Assembly: GCF_947501425.1 (NCBI RefSeq)
Contig: NZ_CANMVN010000001.1
Location: forward strand, 372,001-436,000
Direction: 5' to 3'
DNA: 64,000 nt
Source of the DNA: an uncultured Psychroserpens sp.
Lineage (GTDB): Bacteria > Bacteroidota > Bacteroidia > Flavobacteriales > Flavobacteriaceae
In this document: positions 18,014 through 27,252 of the stretch, piece after piece
Layout of the letters: the number at the start of each line of letters is the position of its first letter
Position numbering within the stretch: position 1 is the first letter of the stretch
Notes under the pieces: model-generated
Database searches by the model: none
Told to the model about the DNA's origin: nothing
What the model saw: only the letters and a program-made list of their open reading frames with translations
Made by a program: the position numbers and the translations under genes

Positions 18014-19644
18014 TGGCATTTGAAAAGAAATACATACCACTTATTGTTGGTGTTGCGATAGCAGCTGGTGTTTTTATTGGCGGAAAGTTGAATTTCTCTG
18101 ATACCTCTGATCGTTTGTTTACGTCTAACAGCAAAAAAGACAAACTCAACCGACTCATAGATTATATTGATTATGAATATGTGGATGAGGTCAATACCGA
18201 TAGTATTGTAGATGTCACTGTTAATGGTATTCTCGATAATCTAGATCCGCATTCTACTTATATTCCTAAAAGCGAATTAGAACGGGTTACCAATAATATG
18301 AAAGGTGATTTTGTTGGCTTAGGTGTTAATTTCTATACCTATAATGACACAATTACAGTGATTAGAACTATTGAAGGCGGACCAAGTGAAAAAGCTGGTA
18401 TAAAAGCTGGAGACAGAATTTTAACTGCTGATGGCGATTCTATCTTCGGAAAAGAATGGAGTAACAGAGATATTATCAATAAACTGAAAGGAGAAATCAA
18501 TTCAAAAGTTAAACTTTCAGTCTATAGAAAAGGTGAGGACGACATATTAAAGTTTACGGTTAAACGTGATGTGGTTCCTATTAAGAGTGTTGACGCAGCT
18601 TATATGCTCACTGATAAATTAGGCTATATTAAGATCAACCGTTTTGCAGAGTCCACCTATAAAGAATTTAAAAAGGCATTAGATCAATTGCAAGATCAAG
18701 GCGCTACGCAATTGGCATTGGATCTTCGAAATAATCCTGGTGGATTTTTAGGTATTGCTGAACAAATTGTAGACGAATTCCTAGAAGATGACAAATTGAT
18801 TTTGTTCACTAAAAATAAAAAGGGTAGAGTGGAAAAATTCTATGCGACCAAACGCGGTGATTTTGAAGAAGGCGAAGTCTATATTCTTATCAATGAAAGT
18901 TCAGCTTCTGCCAGTGAAATTGTAGCAGGTGCACTTCAGGATAATGATAAAGGAACCATCGTAGGAAGACGAAGCTATGGTAAAGGTTTGGTGCAACGTG
19001 AAATGTCTCTTGGTGATGGTAGCGCAGTGAGATTAACAGTTTCAAGATATTACACACCAACTGGACGCTCTATCCAACGACCATATGATAATGGTAAAAA
19101 TTCCGACTACTATAATGATTACTACAAACGTTTAAGCAGTGGAGAATTAGAGAATCCTGAAAGTATTGAAATTGCCGATTCTTTAAAGTTTAAAACTCCA
19201 GAAGGCAAGGTAGTATATGGTGGAGGTGGTATCATTCCTGATATTTTTGTGCCATTAAATACATCGCATCAAAATGAAACGCTTAATTATCTGAAACGTA
19301 GAGAGTATATCAGCAATTTTGTGTTTATAGAACTGGATAAAGACCGAAGTATCTACGACGGTGTAGAAGCTGAAGACTTCATAGAAAATTTTGAAGTTAG
19401 TGATGATATTGTGATCAAGTTTCAGGATTATATCAATGAGAAAGAGCGCACCAATATTACTTTTGTAGCTTACCATGATCAAATGCGCCGACTCATAAAA
19501 TCAGAATTAGCCGAACAGCTCTATGGAAGTAATGTTGCTGAAAAAATTCTAAATGAGACTGATGATATGATTGAAGAGGTAATTCTTTTAAGTCGCGGTG
19601 ACGAGCTTTTTGAAACGGAACCTTCCGAAGGCCAAGAGGATTAA
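18013..19644 (+). CDS. S41 family C-terminal processing protease (PDZ domain)
   Basis: 543 residues. One N-terminal membrane anchor (PLIVGVAIAAGVFIGGKL), then a short helical domain, a PDZ domain (about 95-185, GGPSEKAGIKAGDRI) and the S41 tail-protease core. The catalytic Ser lies in INESSASASEIVAGAL near residue 298 and the Lys in GRRSYGKGLVQ near 322. It acts in the periplasm on tails of damaged or precursor proteins. It begins within the stop of the deaminase gene. Confidence 0.94.
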   Translation: MAFEKKYIPLIVGVAIAAGVFIGGKLNFSDTSDRLFTSNSKKDKLNRLIDYIDYEYVDEVNTDSIVDVTVNGILDNLDPHSTYIPKSELERVTNNMKGDFVGLGVNFYTYNDTITVIRTIEGGPSEKAGIKAGDRILTADGDSIFGKEWSNRDIINKLKGEINSKVKLSVYRKGEDDILKFTVKRDVVPIKSVDAAYMLTDKLGYIKINRFAESTYKEFKKALDQLQDQGATQLALDLRNNPGGFLGIAEQIVDEFLEDDKLILFTKNKKGRVEKFYATKRGDFEEGEVYILINESSASASEIVAGALQDNDKGTIVGRRSYGKGLVQREMSLGDGSAVRLTVSRYYTPTGRSIQRPYDNGKNSDYYNDYYKRLSSGELENPESIEIADSLKFKTPEGKVVYGGGGIIPDIFVPLNTSHQNETLNYLKRREYISNFVFIELDKDRSIYDGVEAEDFIENFEVSDDIVIKFQDYINEKERTNITFVAYHDQMRRLIKSELAEQLYGSNVAEKILNETDDMIEEVILLSRGDELFETEPSEGQED

Positions 19645-19699
19645 TCCAATATTAGTAAGCTTAAGACTGCATTTTGTAATTTATCTAGTATGAAATGTA

Positions 19700-20302
19700 T
19701 TATACTTTATCGTGAACCTTGGTATGCTTTCCGTTATTCCAAAGTGTTAAGATATCAGTAGCAACTTGTGCACCACTTCCTGATGCAATAGCAAACTGAC
19801 TTCGCCAACCCGCTAGAGTTCCAGCTACATACAGTCCATTATCAACAAGATGATCCTGATTTTTTAACCAGATGCGATCTTTTTCAATTACCGCTCTTGG
19901 ATGTGGCTCAATGTAATCTTCGAGTCCTTTTATAGTCATTAGACTTGTATAGCCTACTGCAATCACAACGAGTTCCGATTGATATACATTTTTATTAGTT
20001 GTAACGATAAAGTGGTGTTCAGATCGTATGACCGAAGTCACCTTTTCTTTCTCTATCTGTTCAACATGAGGATATAACGTATCAAGTTGAGCTTTACCAT
20101 TGTTTAAAATATCAGCACCTAAGGTGCCAGGAGCGAGGCCAAGCACATTATTAAATAAAGCATTTTGTAAATGCGAGGTCTTTTGATGCATGATAATGCC
20201 AATACGCTTATCTGAGGCAAAAGGTTTAAACTTTGCTGAACCTAAAACCAAAGCACATGACATGCCAGCCGCTCCACCACCAATAATTAGAGCGTTATAC
20301 AT
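19700..20302 (-). CDS. Small FAD/NAD(P)-dependent oxidoreductase
   Basis: 200 residues. The N-terminal dinucleotide fold is clear (LIIGGGAAGMSCALVLG, residues 5-21) and the FAD-closing motif VDNGLYVAGTLAGWRSQFAIASGSG lies near 155, as in the thioredoxin reductase family. It is much shorter than thioredoxin reductase (about 310): it lacks the NADPH-domain insertion and the CxxC pair, so it cannot be that enzyme. Substrate unknown. Its ATG overlaps the stop of the upstream 67-residue membrane protein. Confidence 0.8.
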   Translation of the reverse strand: MYNALIIGGGAAGMSCALVLGSAKFKPFASDKRIGIIMHQKTSHLQNALFNNVLGLAPGTLGADILNNGKAQLDTLYPHVEQIEKEKVTSVIRSEHHFIVTTNKNVYQSELVVIAVGYTSLMTIKGLEDYIEPHPRAVIEKDRIWLKNQDHLVDNGLYVAGTLAGWRSQFAIASGSGAQVATDILTLWNNGKHTKVHDKV

Positions 20303-20505
20303 TAGTCGCGACCTTTTAGTTTGTTATCTACGCGTTTAGATAATCGTAAGATCTGTAGTAATGCAATGGCACAAAGAGATGCAAATATGGTGATCAAGGC
20401 AACAATACTCTGACCTTCAAAAAGATTGTCAAAATCAAGCATTCTTGCATTGTAAACAATAAGTCCTAATGCAACAATAGTAACTAAAATGGTGAAATAT
20501 TTCAT
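20302..20505 (-). CDS. Small two-helix membrane protein
   Basis: 67 residues: two hydrophobic segments (ILVTIVALGLIVYNARML and IVALITIFASLCAIALLQIL) joined by an acidic stretch, with a basic C-terminus. No family recognised. It sits 19 bases after marC and overlaps the oxidoreductase start by one base. Confidence 0.7.
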   Translation of the reverse strand: MKYFTILVTIVALGLIVYNARMLDFDNLFEGQSIVALITIFASLCAIALLQILRLSKRVDNKLKGRD

Positions 20506-20524
20506 CTGTTCTTATCTTATATAA

Positions 20525-21118
20525 TTACGCAAGTTCAAAAAGCGCTTTAATATTGTGAGCAAATAATTTTACTGCAATTGCCAACAAGATCACACCAAAT
20601 ACTTTACGGATAATATTAATCCCGTTTTGACCGATCATGCGTTCAATTCTTGCAGATGTTTTTAAGACTACAAAGATAATGATAACATTCAGTATAACGG
20701 CAATAATAATATTTTCAATTCTGTACTCTGCTCTTAGTGATAGTAAGGTTGTTAAGCTACCAGGACCTGCAATAAGAGGAAAGGCTAATGGAAATACAGA
20801 AGCAGTCATTGCTGCATCTTCATCTTGCTTATATAATGTAATACCTAAGATCATTTCTAAAGCAATAAAGAACAGGATGAACGCTCCAGCAACAGCAAAA
20901 GAGTTTACTCCTACACCAATAAGGGATAAAATGGTTTTTCCTATAAATAAGAATACAACCATAATCACACCTGCTATAATCGAGGCTTTTTCACTTTGTA
21001 TATGTCCTACTTTTTTTCGTAAATCGATGATAATAGGAATATTTCCAATAATATCAATTACAGCAAATAATACCATAAATGCTGTAAATATTTCTTTAAA
21101 ATTTAATTGAATGTCCAT
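20525..21118 (-). CDS. MarC family integral membrane protein
   Basis: 197 residues and six predicted helices. It has IDIIGNIPIIIDL near residue 20 and AFPLIAGPGSLTTLLSL near 110, the two repeat signatures of MarC/YchE proteins, whose function is still unsettled (not antibiotic resistance, despite the name). The ATG at 21118 is preferred to the TTG three codons upstream; a TAnnTTTG box ends 16 bases before it. Confidence 0.9.
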   Translation of the reverse strand: MDIQLNFKEIFTAFMVLFAVIDIIGNIPIIIDLRKKVGHIQSEKASIIAGVIMVVFLFIGKTILSLIGVGVNSFAVAGAFILFFIALEMILGITLYKQDEDAAMTASVFPLAFPLIAGPGSLTTLLSLRAEYRIENIIIAVILNVIIIFVVLKTSARIERMIGQNGINIIRKVFGVILLAIAVKLFAHNIKALFELA

Positions 21119-21134
21119 AATTTCCAATTTTCGG

Positions 21135-21142
21135 CAAAAGTA
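21135..21142 (-). promoter_or_regulatory. -7 box of the MarC gene
   Basis: TACTTTTG on the minus strand, exact TAnnTTTG, 16 bases before the ATG at 21118. No clear -33 element. Confidence 0.45.
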
Positions 21143-21188
21143 GGTCTTTAATACAGATATATAACATTATTAAATCGTAAAGTTTAAC

Positions 21189-21196
21189 TATTTTTG
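21189..21196 (+). promoter_or_regulatory. -7 box of the DUF3109 gene
   Basis: TATTTTTG, exact TAnnTTTG, 27 bases before the ATG at 21224. No clear -33 element. Confidence 0.45.
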
Positions 21197-21223
21197 CTGG
21201 CAGCATTTTTAGTGTAAAAACGT

Positions 21224-21790
21224 ATGTTTCAGTTAGGAAAAACAATAGTTTCAGAAGATATCATAGAAAAAGACTTTGTGTGTAATTTATCGGCATGCAA
21301 AGGCGCTTGTTGTATCGATGGCGATGCTGGAGCTCCTTTGGATAACGATGAGGTTCAGATCTTAAAAGAGATTTATCCTAAGGTGAAACCTTTTTTACGA
21401 CAAGAAGGAATAGAAGCCATTGAGAAACAAGGCACTCATATTACAACAGATTTTGGCGATTTTGAAACACCGTTGATCAATGGAGCTGATTGTGCCTATG
21501 TTATTTTTGATGATAAAAAAACTGCGCTCTGCGGAATTGAAGAAGCATACAATCAAGGTGAGATCTCATGGAAAAAACCAGTGTCTTGCCATCTCTACCC
21601 TATTCGTGTTAAAGACTACTCTGAATTTTCTGCAGTCAATTATGATAAATGGGAGATTTGTGATGATGCCTGTGCCTTAGGTAAAGAATTACAAGTGCCT
21701 ATCTATAAATTTGTTAAGGAAGCTTTGATTCGAAAGTTTGGAGAAGATTGGTATTCTGAGTTGGAAAAAGTGGCTGAAAATTATCGCTAG
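21224..21790 (+). CDS. DUF3109 family cysteine-rich protein
   Basis: 188 residues. The N-terminal CNLSACKGACCIDGDAGAPL near residue 25 is the signature of DUF3109; further cysteines occur at ADCAY, CGIEEAY, CHLYPIRV and CDDACALG. The pattern suggests a metal or Fe-S site like that of the related YkgJ/CxxCxxCC proteins, but the function is unknown. It is preceded by its own promoter box. Confidence 0.88.
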   Translation: MFQLGKTIVSEDIIEKDFVCNLSACKGACCIDGDAGAPLDNDEVQILKEIYPKVKPFLRQEGIEAIEKQGTHITTDFGDFETPLINGADCAYVIFDDKKTALCGIEEAYNQGEISWKKPVSCHLYPIRVKDYSEFSAVNYDKWEICDDACALGKELQVPIYKFVKEALIRKFGEDWYSELEKVAENYR

Positions 21791-21910
21791 ATTTTTATAG
21801 CTCCAATCACACACAATTTTTAACCACCTATACATTAGTGTTTTACATATACACAATTCTTGTGTAATTTGAAGGTTTTCAGACTATTAATTCTTAAACC
21901 TTCAAAAACA

Positions 21911-22618
21911 ATGAAAACGCAACACATTACAAAAATTACTCTTTTCCTAGCATTTTTTGTCTTTTTCAATAATGGCTATGCGCAAAAAGCATCTAAGGTT
22001 CAATTGCCTTCCAATTATGAGTTTAACTATATCTACAAACTTAAAATGACCCATAAAAAAGGTGACATGACCTTTGATTATTATTTAAAAGAAGGTGCCA
22101 AGTACTTTGGGTTTGATTCTGCGGAAATGAGCAAAGCCAATCCAGATGCGAAAGTATTTATGGTTATGGACAATGATCTTGGAATTACAGCTATGTTTAT
22201 GGAAATGATGGGTAAAAAAGTAGTTCAGAAGACCAAATTAAAGGGTTCAGACTTTAAAGATGACACAGACAATAGTAAATATAATTTTAGTAAAATAGAC
22301 TCAAAAACCATTTTGGGTTATGCATGTGAAGGTTTTGTAAGTGAAAATGATGAGGTTAAAATCACCTTTTATATCACTGATGAAGTTCCTGTAAGTTTTA
22401 ATCAGGTTTGGGGTGTTAACAAGAAGAATATTCCAAAAGGGTTTAATCCTGCTTGGATGAAAAAATATGAGGACAATGGTCTCATGATGGAGATGATTTT
22501 TGTGGATAAAAAGAAATCTAAAAACAATATGACCATGCAGTGTACAGGATTGGATAAAACCGATTTTTCAATAGATACTTCTAAATATGGTTCTATGATG
22601 TCTGCTTTTGGTGGATAA
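21911..22618 (+). CDS. DUF4412-domain exported protein
   Basis: 235 residues from the ATG at 21911, which gives a proper signal peptide ending GYAQ; an upstream start at 21860 would add 17 odd residues. The mature part has FNYIYKLKMTHKKGDMTFDYYL and later CEGFVSENDEVKITFYITDEV, typical of the DUF4412 beta-fold found in periplasmic Bacteroidota proteins. It is rich in Met and Lys. Function unknown. It abuts the histidine kinase gene tail to tail without a gap or terminator. Confidence 0.8.
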   Translation: MKTQHITKITLFLAFFVFFNNGYAQKASKVQLPSNYEFNYIYKLKMTHKKGDMTFDYYLKEGAKYFGFDSAEMSKANPDAKVFMVMDNDLGITAMFMEMMGKKVVQKTKLKGSDFKDDTDNSKYNFSKIDSKTILGYACEGFVSENDEVKITFYITDEVPVSFNQVWGVNKKNIPKGFNPAWMKKYEDNGLMMEMIFVDKKKSKNNMTMQCTGLDKTDFSIDTSKYGSMMSAFGG

Positions 22619-24607
22619 TTAAGCCGTTTGTAAAATTGAGGAACGCGTTGGAATATCCACTATAACTTTTGTCCCAATAGCTTTTTGTTGATCGTCATAA
22701 AGATCCTCAATAGAAATATTATAGTCGTTGGTATAGCTTTTAGAAAAGTTGGTTAATCTGGCTTTTGTGATGGCGATACCAACAGATTTTCGTTTGAGTA
22801 GTTTGTCTCTGTTAATTTTATCAGCTTCAACCCTTCCTATGCCATTATCGGTTATTGAGATGGTTACCGAATCCTCTTTAGTTCTGTAAACATGAAGTTC
22901 AATTGTTTTCTTGCCTTCTTTTTTTGAAGACAATCCATGCCAAAGTGCATTTTCTAAAAAGGGCTGCAATACCAATGAAGGGACTTTAATATTGGCTGTA
23001 TTGATCACATCATCAACAATAATCTCAAAATCTATTTCATTAGAGAATCTGATGTTTTCAATATTCATATACAACTTCATGGTTTCTAATTCGTCTTCTA
23101 AAGAATTCTCTTTTTCTGTAGAAGCTACCAGAATCTTCCTGATAAGTTTAGAAAATTTATTGAGGTAATACACCGCATTTTCCTTTTCGTTGTTAATGAT
23201 ATACAGCTTTATGGAGTTTAAAGAATTAAAAATAAAATGCGGATTCATCTGACTGCGAAGCATGTCCTGCTCTAAAGTCAATATTTGTTTTTCCTGTTGT
23301 AATTGACGGTTTCGGTATAATGAAACCAATACACCCACAATAATAGCCAGAGCAAGCATGGAGTACCAAAAAATCTTTTTGTTGCGCTCCAGTTTAGATT
23401 TTACAATTTGGTTTTCACTGGCTAGTGCTTTGATTTCTTTATTTTTTGCTTCATTTTCATATTGAATAATAACATCGTTCACATAGCGCAGATTTCGGTC
23501 ATTATTAATGGTTTTTTCTATGTCAACAGATTCTTTATAATGGGTATAGGCTAATTGGTAATTACCAGTTTCATTATATAACTCTGAAAGCCGCTTGTCG
23601 GCTTCAACAATAGACAGGTTAAGGTTGTATTGCTTCGCAACTTCTAGTCCGCGCTTTAAATTTTTTTCCGAAGCATTGAGTTCGCCCATTTCTTTTTGAG
23701 TCCAACCTAAGTTGATAAATGACGAGGCAATGTAAAACTGATCTCCAATCTGTAGTGCCTTTTCTAAAGCTTTTTCAATGATAACTTTAGCATCGGTATA
23801 TTTTCGTTGTTTGATATACACTTGACCGATACTGTTATAACAAATCACACGACCTAAATTAGAGTCGATCTGTTCATTGTATTCCAAAGACAACTTATAA
23901 TTTCGAAGTGCATTCTCCAAATCACCTTGCGCTTCGTAAGCATAACCAATATTTTGGTAATTGATGGCTAATCCTAATCGGTTACCAGATTTTTTCTCAA
24001 TAACTAATGACTTCTGAAATTGTTTTGATGCCAATTCATATTGCTCTAAAATGAGATAGATATTACCAATACTATTTTGTGATACCGCTATATTATAGGA
24101 AATGGTTTCAGAAGGATTTTCAACAGAACGTGCTATGTCTAATGCTTTAGAGTGAAAATCTAAAGCTGGCTTTACAAGGTCCATTCTTCGATAGGCAACA
24201 CCTATATTATTTAAACTAACAATTTTTAGTTCGGTATTATTAGCTTCATCTGCTACAGTCTTAGCGTCTTCATGTGTTGATATAGATTGCTCATAATAGG
24301 AAACATTTCTGTAAATAACGCCTAGTGCATTAAGAGCGTAACTCTCACCTTCTAAATAGTTGTTTGCTTTTGAAACGCTTATCAAACGCTTCATTTTAAT
24401 GCTATCACGTGTATGATCTCTTATAATGGAGTCTATACTGGCATATTGAATTGGCTTTGACGAGATTAATGTGCTGAGGGTTTTTTCAAATTCTGAAATG
24501 GGATCATCCTGGCTATAAGATCTATTGGAACTTAAAAAACACAAGAGGAGAAGTGCTAAAAAAGCAATAGTTGTTACTTTGTTTGTATGAGATTTGAGAC
24601 GTTTCAA
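22619..24607 (-). CDS. TPR-containing LytS-type sensor histidine kinase
   Basis: 662 residues: signal peptide, a periplasmic array of TPR repeats (about 90-370, such as AINYQNIGYAYEAQGDLENALRNY), one membrane helix near 395 (IFWYSMLALAIIVGVLVSLY), then a His_kinase domain with QMNPHFIFNSLNSIKLYI near 445 (phospho-acceptor His in NPHFIFN) and a HATPase with DNGIGR near 585. The start is TTG at 24607, one base after the LytTR stop; no internal ATG gives the signal peptide. It forms a two-component pair with the upstream regulator. Confidence 0.9.
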   Translation of the reverse strand: MKRLKSHTNKVTTIAFLALLLLCFLSSNRSYSQDDPISEFEKTLSTLISSKPIQYASIDSIIRDHTRDSIKMKRLISVSKANNYLEGESYALNALGVIYRNVSYYEQSISTHEDAKTVADEANNTELKIVSLNNIGVAYRRMDLVKPALDFHSKALDIARSVENPSETISYNIAVSQNSIGNIYLILEQYELASKQFQKSLVIEKKSGNRLGLAINYQNIGYAYEAQGDLENALRNYKLSLEYNEQIDSNLGRVICYNSIGQVYIKQRKYTDAKVIIEKALEKALQIGDQFYIASSFINLGWTQKEMGELNASEKNLKRGLEVAKQYNLNLSIVEADKRLSELYNETGNYQLAYTHYKESVDIEKTINNDRNLRYVNDVIIQYENEAKNKEIKALASENQIVKSKLERNKKIFWYSMLALAIIVGVLVSLYRNRQLQQEKQILTLEQDMLRSQMNPHFIFNSLNSIKLYIINNEKENAVYYLNKFSKLIRKILVASTEKENSLEDELETMKLYMNIENIRFSNEIDFEIIVDDVINTANIKVPSLVLQPFLENALWHGLSSKKEGKKTIELHVYRTKEDSVTISITDNGIGRVEADKINRDKLLKRKSVGIAITKARLTNFSKSYTNDYNISIEDLYDDQQKAIGTKVIVDIPTRSSILQTA

Positions 24608-24608
24608 A

Positions 24609-25343
24609 CTATAGTTTTTCTAAAAAGTCAGATTTGCGTTGTCTTGCAACAGGAATTTTATGATTAGACTCCATAATGACGTAACCTTCGCTTTTGATAA
24701 ACTCTTTAATTTTATTCAAGTTAATAATAAATGAGTTATGTATCCTAAAGAAATAGTGTTGAGGAAGAATGGCATCCACTTCTTTAAGCTTTTTAGTGAT
24801 GACAATATTTTGTTGTTTTGATGTTACTATGGTACTGTAGTTGCCATCAGACTCAACAAATAAAATATCATCTATATCTAGGAATATAAGCTTACCATCT
24901 GTATTTATAGTGATTTTCTTTTTATCAAATTTCTCGTTAAAACTAACTAAGACCTCTTCTATCTTTGAAGAGTTGACTAATCTGCTATTAAATTTTTTGA
25001 TTTTTTTGATAGTATCTTGTAGGTCGTCAGTGTCTATGGGTTTCAATAGGTAATCAATAGCCTCGTGCTTTAGAGCTTTAATAGCGTATTCATCATAAGC
25101 AGTGGTAATCACTACAGCAAAGTCCTTGTTTGATAATTTTTCCAGAAATTGAAAGCCATCCATTGTAGGCATCTGTATATCAAGAAATAAACAGTCAGGA
25201 GTATTCGTATTTAAATAGGTAATAGCCTCCTCTGGATTAGAAAAGGTTTCAATAATTTCGATATCGTTACTAAAATTTGTGAGTTCCCATGAAAGACCTT
25301 GAATGGCTTTTGGTTCGTCATCAACTATTACTGCTTTAATCAT
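24609..25343 (-). CDS. LytTR-family response regulator
   Basis: 244 residues from the ATG at 25343. Receiver domain 1-120 with acidic DDEP near 8, phospho-acceptor in CLFLDIQMPTMDGF near 53 and the T/K switch residues (VITTAYDEYAIKALKHEA, KPID). The LytTR DNA-binding domain fills 140-244 with FVESDGNYSTI and FFRIHNSFIINLNKI. It would be phosphorylated by the TPR kinase immediately downstream. The -7 box ends four bases before the ATG, suggesting a leaderless mRNA. Confidence 0.93.
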   Translation of the reverse strand: MIKAVIVDDEPKAIQGLSWELTNFSNDIEIIETFSNPEEAITYLNTNTPDCLFLDIQMPTMDGFQFLEKLSNKDFAVVITTAYDEYAIKALKHEAIDYLLKPIDTDDLQDTIKKIKKFNSRLVNSSKIEEVLVSFNEKFDKKKITINTDGKLIFLDIDDILFVESDGNYSTIVTSKQQNIVITKKLKEVDAILPQHYFFRIHNSFIINLNKIKEFIKSEGYVIMESNHKIPVARQRKSDFLEKL

Positions 25344-25347
25344 ATAC

Positions 25348-25355
25348 CAAATATA
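25348..25355 (-). promoter_or_regulatory. -7 box of the LytTR regulator, leaderless geometry
   Basis: TATATTTG on the minus strand matches TAnnTTTG exactly and is separated from the ATG at 25343 by four bases, so the transcript should start at or next to the start codon. Confidence 0.5.
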
Positions 25356-25366
25356 AAAGATAATAC

Positions 25367-25383
25367 AATACAATGATTGTATT
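25367..25383. repeat. 17-bp palindrome upstream of the LytTR promoter
   Basis: AATACAAT-G-ATTGTATT is a perfect 8+1+8 palindrome whose near edge is 12 bases upstream of the -7 box, the place of the -33 region. It is a candidate operator. Confidence 0.45.
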
Positions 25384-25613
25384 ATGTATAGTTAGCACAA
25401 TTTCCTGTGTAAAGTGTTTTAAAGTATGTATTGACTTAAATGTTTGAATATTGTTTTACCAGTTATACACTATTTCTTACCAACCATACAAATTGAAACT
25501 TTAGGCCGCATATTTTTTTTCATATTTGACATGAGATTAAGGTGACCAACCAATTAATAGAAAAAAATAGGGTGATCGTGGGGATTCACTATTTTGATTA
25601 AACGCTATTAATC

Positions 25614-25648
25614 ATAAAAAAGTCAGGTGTAATCCTGACTTTTTTTTA
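25614..25648 (+). terminator. Orphan terminator 1
   Basis: AAAAAAGTCAGG pairs with CCTGACTTTTTT around a 6-base loop, with a T-run after it. No gene lies upstream on this strand, so it ends an unannotated RNA. Confidence 0.75.
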
Positions 25649-25715
25649 GCCTTATTGTCATGTAACAAAACTTCATATTAGTAAATAGTTTAGTTAGTTT
25701 AGTTAATTATTAGGG

Positions 25716-25749
25716 TAAAAAAAGAGAGCTTTCGGCTCTCTTTTTTTTA
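25716..25749 (+). terminator. Orphan terminator 2
   Basis: AAAAAAAGAGAGC pairs with GCTCTCTTTTTTT around TTTCG, strong stem and T-run, 67 bases after orphan terminator 1. Confidence 0.75.
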
Positions 25750-25887
25750 TTGTCTTTTGATGCTTTTTTTTGAAACAATATTTTGCAGTAAACATCACTT
25801 GTGGCTAATTTTTTAATAGGATTATACTTACGTTTTTTAATTAAATTATAATTTTATAAATAATTGAATATCAAATAGTTGAAATTA

Positions 25888-25935
25888 TTTTTAACAATTC
25901 TTTGATTTTTTTATCAAATCTTTAATTGTTAAAAA
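25888..25935. repeat. Nested AT-rich palindrome upstream of nrdB
   Basis: Outer arms TTTTTAACAATT / AATTGTTAAAAA (12 bp, perfect) enclose inner arms TTTGAT / ATCAAA. It is centred about 140 bases before the nrdB start and could be a regulatory site or RNA structure. It does not resemble the NrdR box I know. Confidence 0.5.
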
Positions 25936-26053
25936 CTTGTTGAAAAGCTTTCCAAAAAAACATCAAAATATCTCATACATTTTTCAATCTTTGTTAGTCC
26001 CAAATCACACTAAATTTTTCAGCTAATTTTTAATTTTAAAAAAACCAATTAAT

Positions 26054-27043
26054 ATGTCTCAAGTTGTAGAACCAATTTTGCAAGAAAACAAAGATAGATT
26101 CGTGATTTTCCCTATCCAACATCATGATTTATGGGAATGGTATAAAAAGTCTGAAGCGAGTATGTGGACGGCAGAAGAGATTGATTTACATCAAGATATA
26201 ACAGATTGGACAGAAAAACTAACTGATGATGAACGTTACTTTATCAAGCATGTTTTAGCGTTTTTTGCTGCAAGTGATGGTATTGTTAATGAAAATTTAG
26301 CTGAAAACTTTGTGAATGAGGTACAATATAGTGAGGCTAAGTTTTTCTATGGGTTCCAAATTATGATGGAAAACATTCATAGTGAAACCTATTCATTATT
26401 AATTGATACCTATGTAAAAGACGAAAAGGAAAAAGCAATGCTTTTTAATGCTATTGAAACCTTTCCTGCCATTAAAAAGAAAGCTGATTGGGCATTGAAA
26501 TGGATTGAGTCTCCAAGTTTTGCTGAACGTTTGATTGCTTTTGCAGCAGTAGAAGGTATTTTCTTTTCAGGTTCTTTTTGCTCAATATTTTGGTTGAAAA
26601 AACGTGGTTTGATGCCAGGTTTGACGTTTTCTAACGAATTAATTTCTCGTGACGAAGGAATGCACTGTGATTTCGCAGTACACTTACATGAAAACCATTT
26701 AATTAATAAAGTGCCAAAAGAGCGTATCAAAGAAATTATTGTTGATGCCTTAAATATTGAAAGAGAATTTATCACTGAGTCTCTTCCAGTAAGTTTGATT
26801 GGTATGAATGCTAAGCTTATGTCTCAGTACTTAGAGTTTGTAACCGACGGGTTACTTGCAGATTTAGGATGTGAAAAAGTGTATAATACAGCAAATCCTT
26901 TTGATTTCATGGATATGATTTCACTACAAGGAAAAACAAACTTCTTCGAAAAACGAGTGTCAGAATATCAAAAAGCTGGTGTTTTGAACAAAGAGGAAGA
27001 AGAAAATAAATACGATTTCGGTTCAGATAGCTTTGATTTCTAG
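26054..27043 (+). CDS. nrdB: Ribonucleoside-diphosphate reductase, beta subunit (class Ia)
   Basis: Carries the diiron centre and tyrosyl radical for class I ribonucleotide reductase. 329 residues. The metal ligands are seen as DLHQDITDW (Asp), [31 protein letters not shown] (Glu and ExxH), EGIFFSGSF (Glu) and [17 protein letters not shown] (ExxH). The radical Tyr fits HSETYSLLI near residue 115. The C-terminal end [11 protein letters not shown] is the NrdA-binding tail. It is followed by nrdA, 209 bases later. Confidence 0.97.
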   Translation: MSQVVEPILQENKDRFVIFPIQHHDLWEWYKKSEASMWTAEEIDLHQDITDWTEKLTDDERYFIKHVLAFFAASDGIVNENLAENFVNEVQYSEAKFFYGFQIMMENIHSETYSLLIDTYVKDEKEKAMLFNAIETFPAIKKKADWALKWIESPSFAERLIAFAAVEGIFFSGSFCSIFWLKKRGLMPGLTFSNELISRDEGMHCDFAVHLHENHLINKVPKERIKEIIVDALNIEREFITESLPVSLIGMNAKLMSQYLEFVTDGLLADLGCEKVYNTANPFDFMDMISLQGKTNFFEKRVSEYQKAGVLNKEEEENKYDFGSDSFDF

Positions 27044-27207
27044 AACCAAATCATAAATCAAAAACATAATTTTAATTGGCTTAACATTTCAGCAGTCACC
27101 AGACTACAGAACAAATAAATGTGGCCAGTTTTAATTTCAGAATAAAACCTAATAATTAATTCATTGCTAATCAGCTCCCTAGCTAATTAGTAAAAGCTAA
27201 CTAACCC

Positions 27208-27234
27208 TTTTTCTGAATGGTAGCTTCAGAAAAA
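27208..27234 (+). repeat. 10-bp hairpin in front of nrdA
   Basis: TTTTTCTGAA and TTCAGAAAAA pair perfectly around a 7-base loop, ending 18 bases before the nrdA ATG. There is no T-run, so it is not a terminator. It may protect or pause the mRNA between nrdB and nrdA and set their ratio. Confidence 0.5.
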
Positions 27235-27252
27235 CTAAAAAAAGTGTAACGT

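Larger units (their letters stand above)
25344..26053. other. 710-base non-coding region between the LytTR regulator and nrdB
   Basis: No open frame of note. It contains the LytTR promoter and 17-bp palindrome, two plus-strand terminators in a row (25614-25648 and 25716-25749) that are not preceded by any gene, and a 48-base AT-rich palindrome (25888-25935) upstream of nrdB. The terminators imply one or two short plus-strand RNAs from about 25530 to 25748. A 9-codon frame beginning GTG at 25573 lies within the first but I do not call it. Confidence 0.6.

Noticed and set aside
20637-21110. 157-codon plus-strand frame opposite the MarC gene
   Set aside because: Shadow of the MarC coding sequence; composition is that of a reversed membrane protein.
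25573-25602. Nine-codon frame (GTG start) before the first orphan terminator
   Set aside because: Too short to separate from chance and not linked to a regulated downstream gene.
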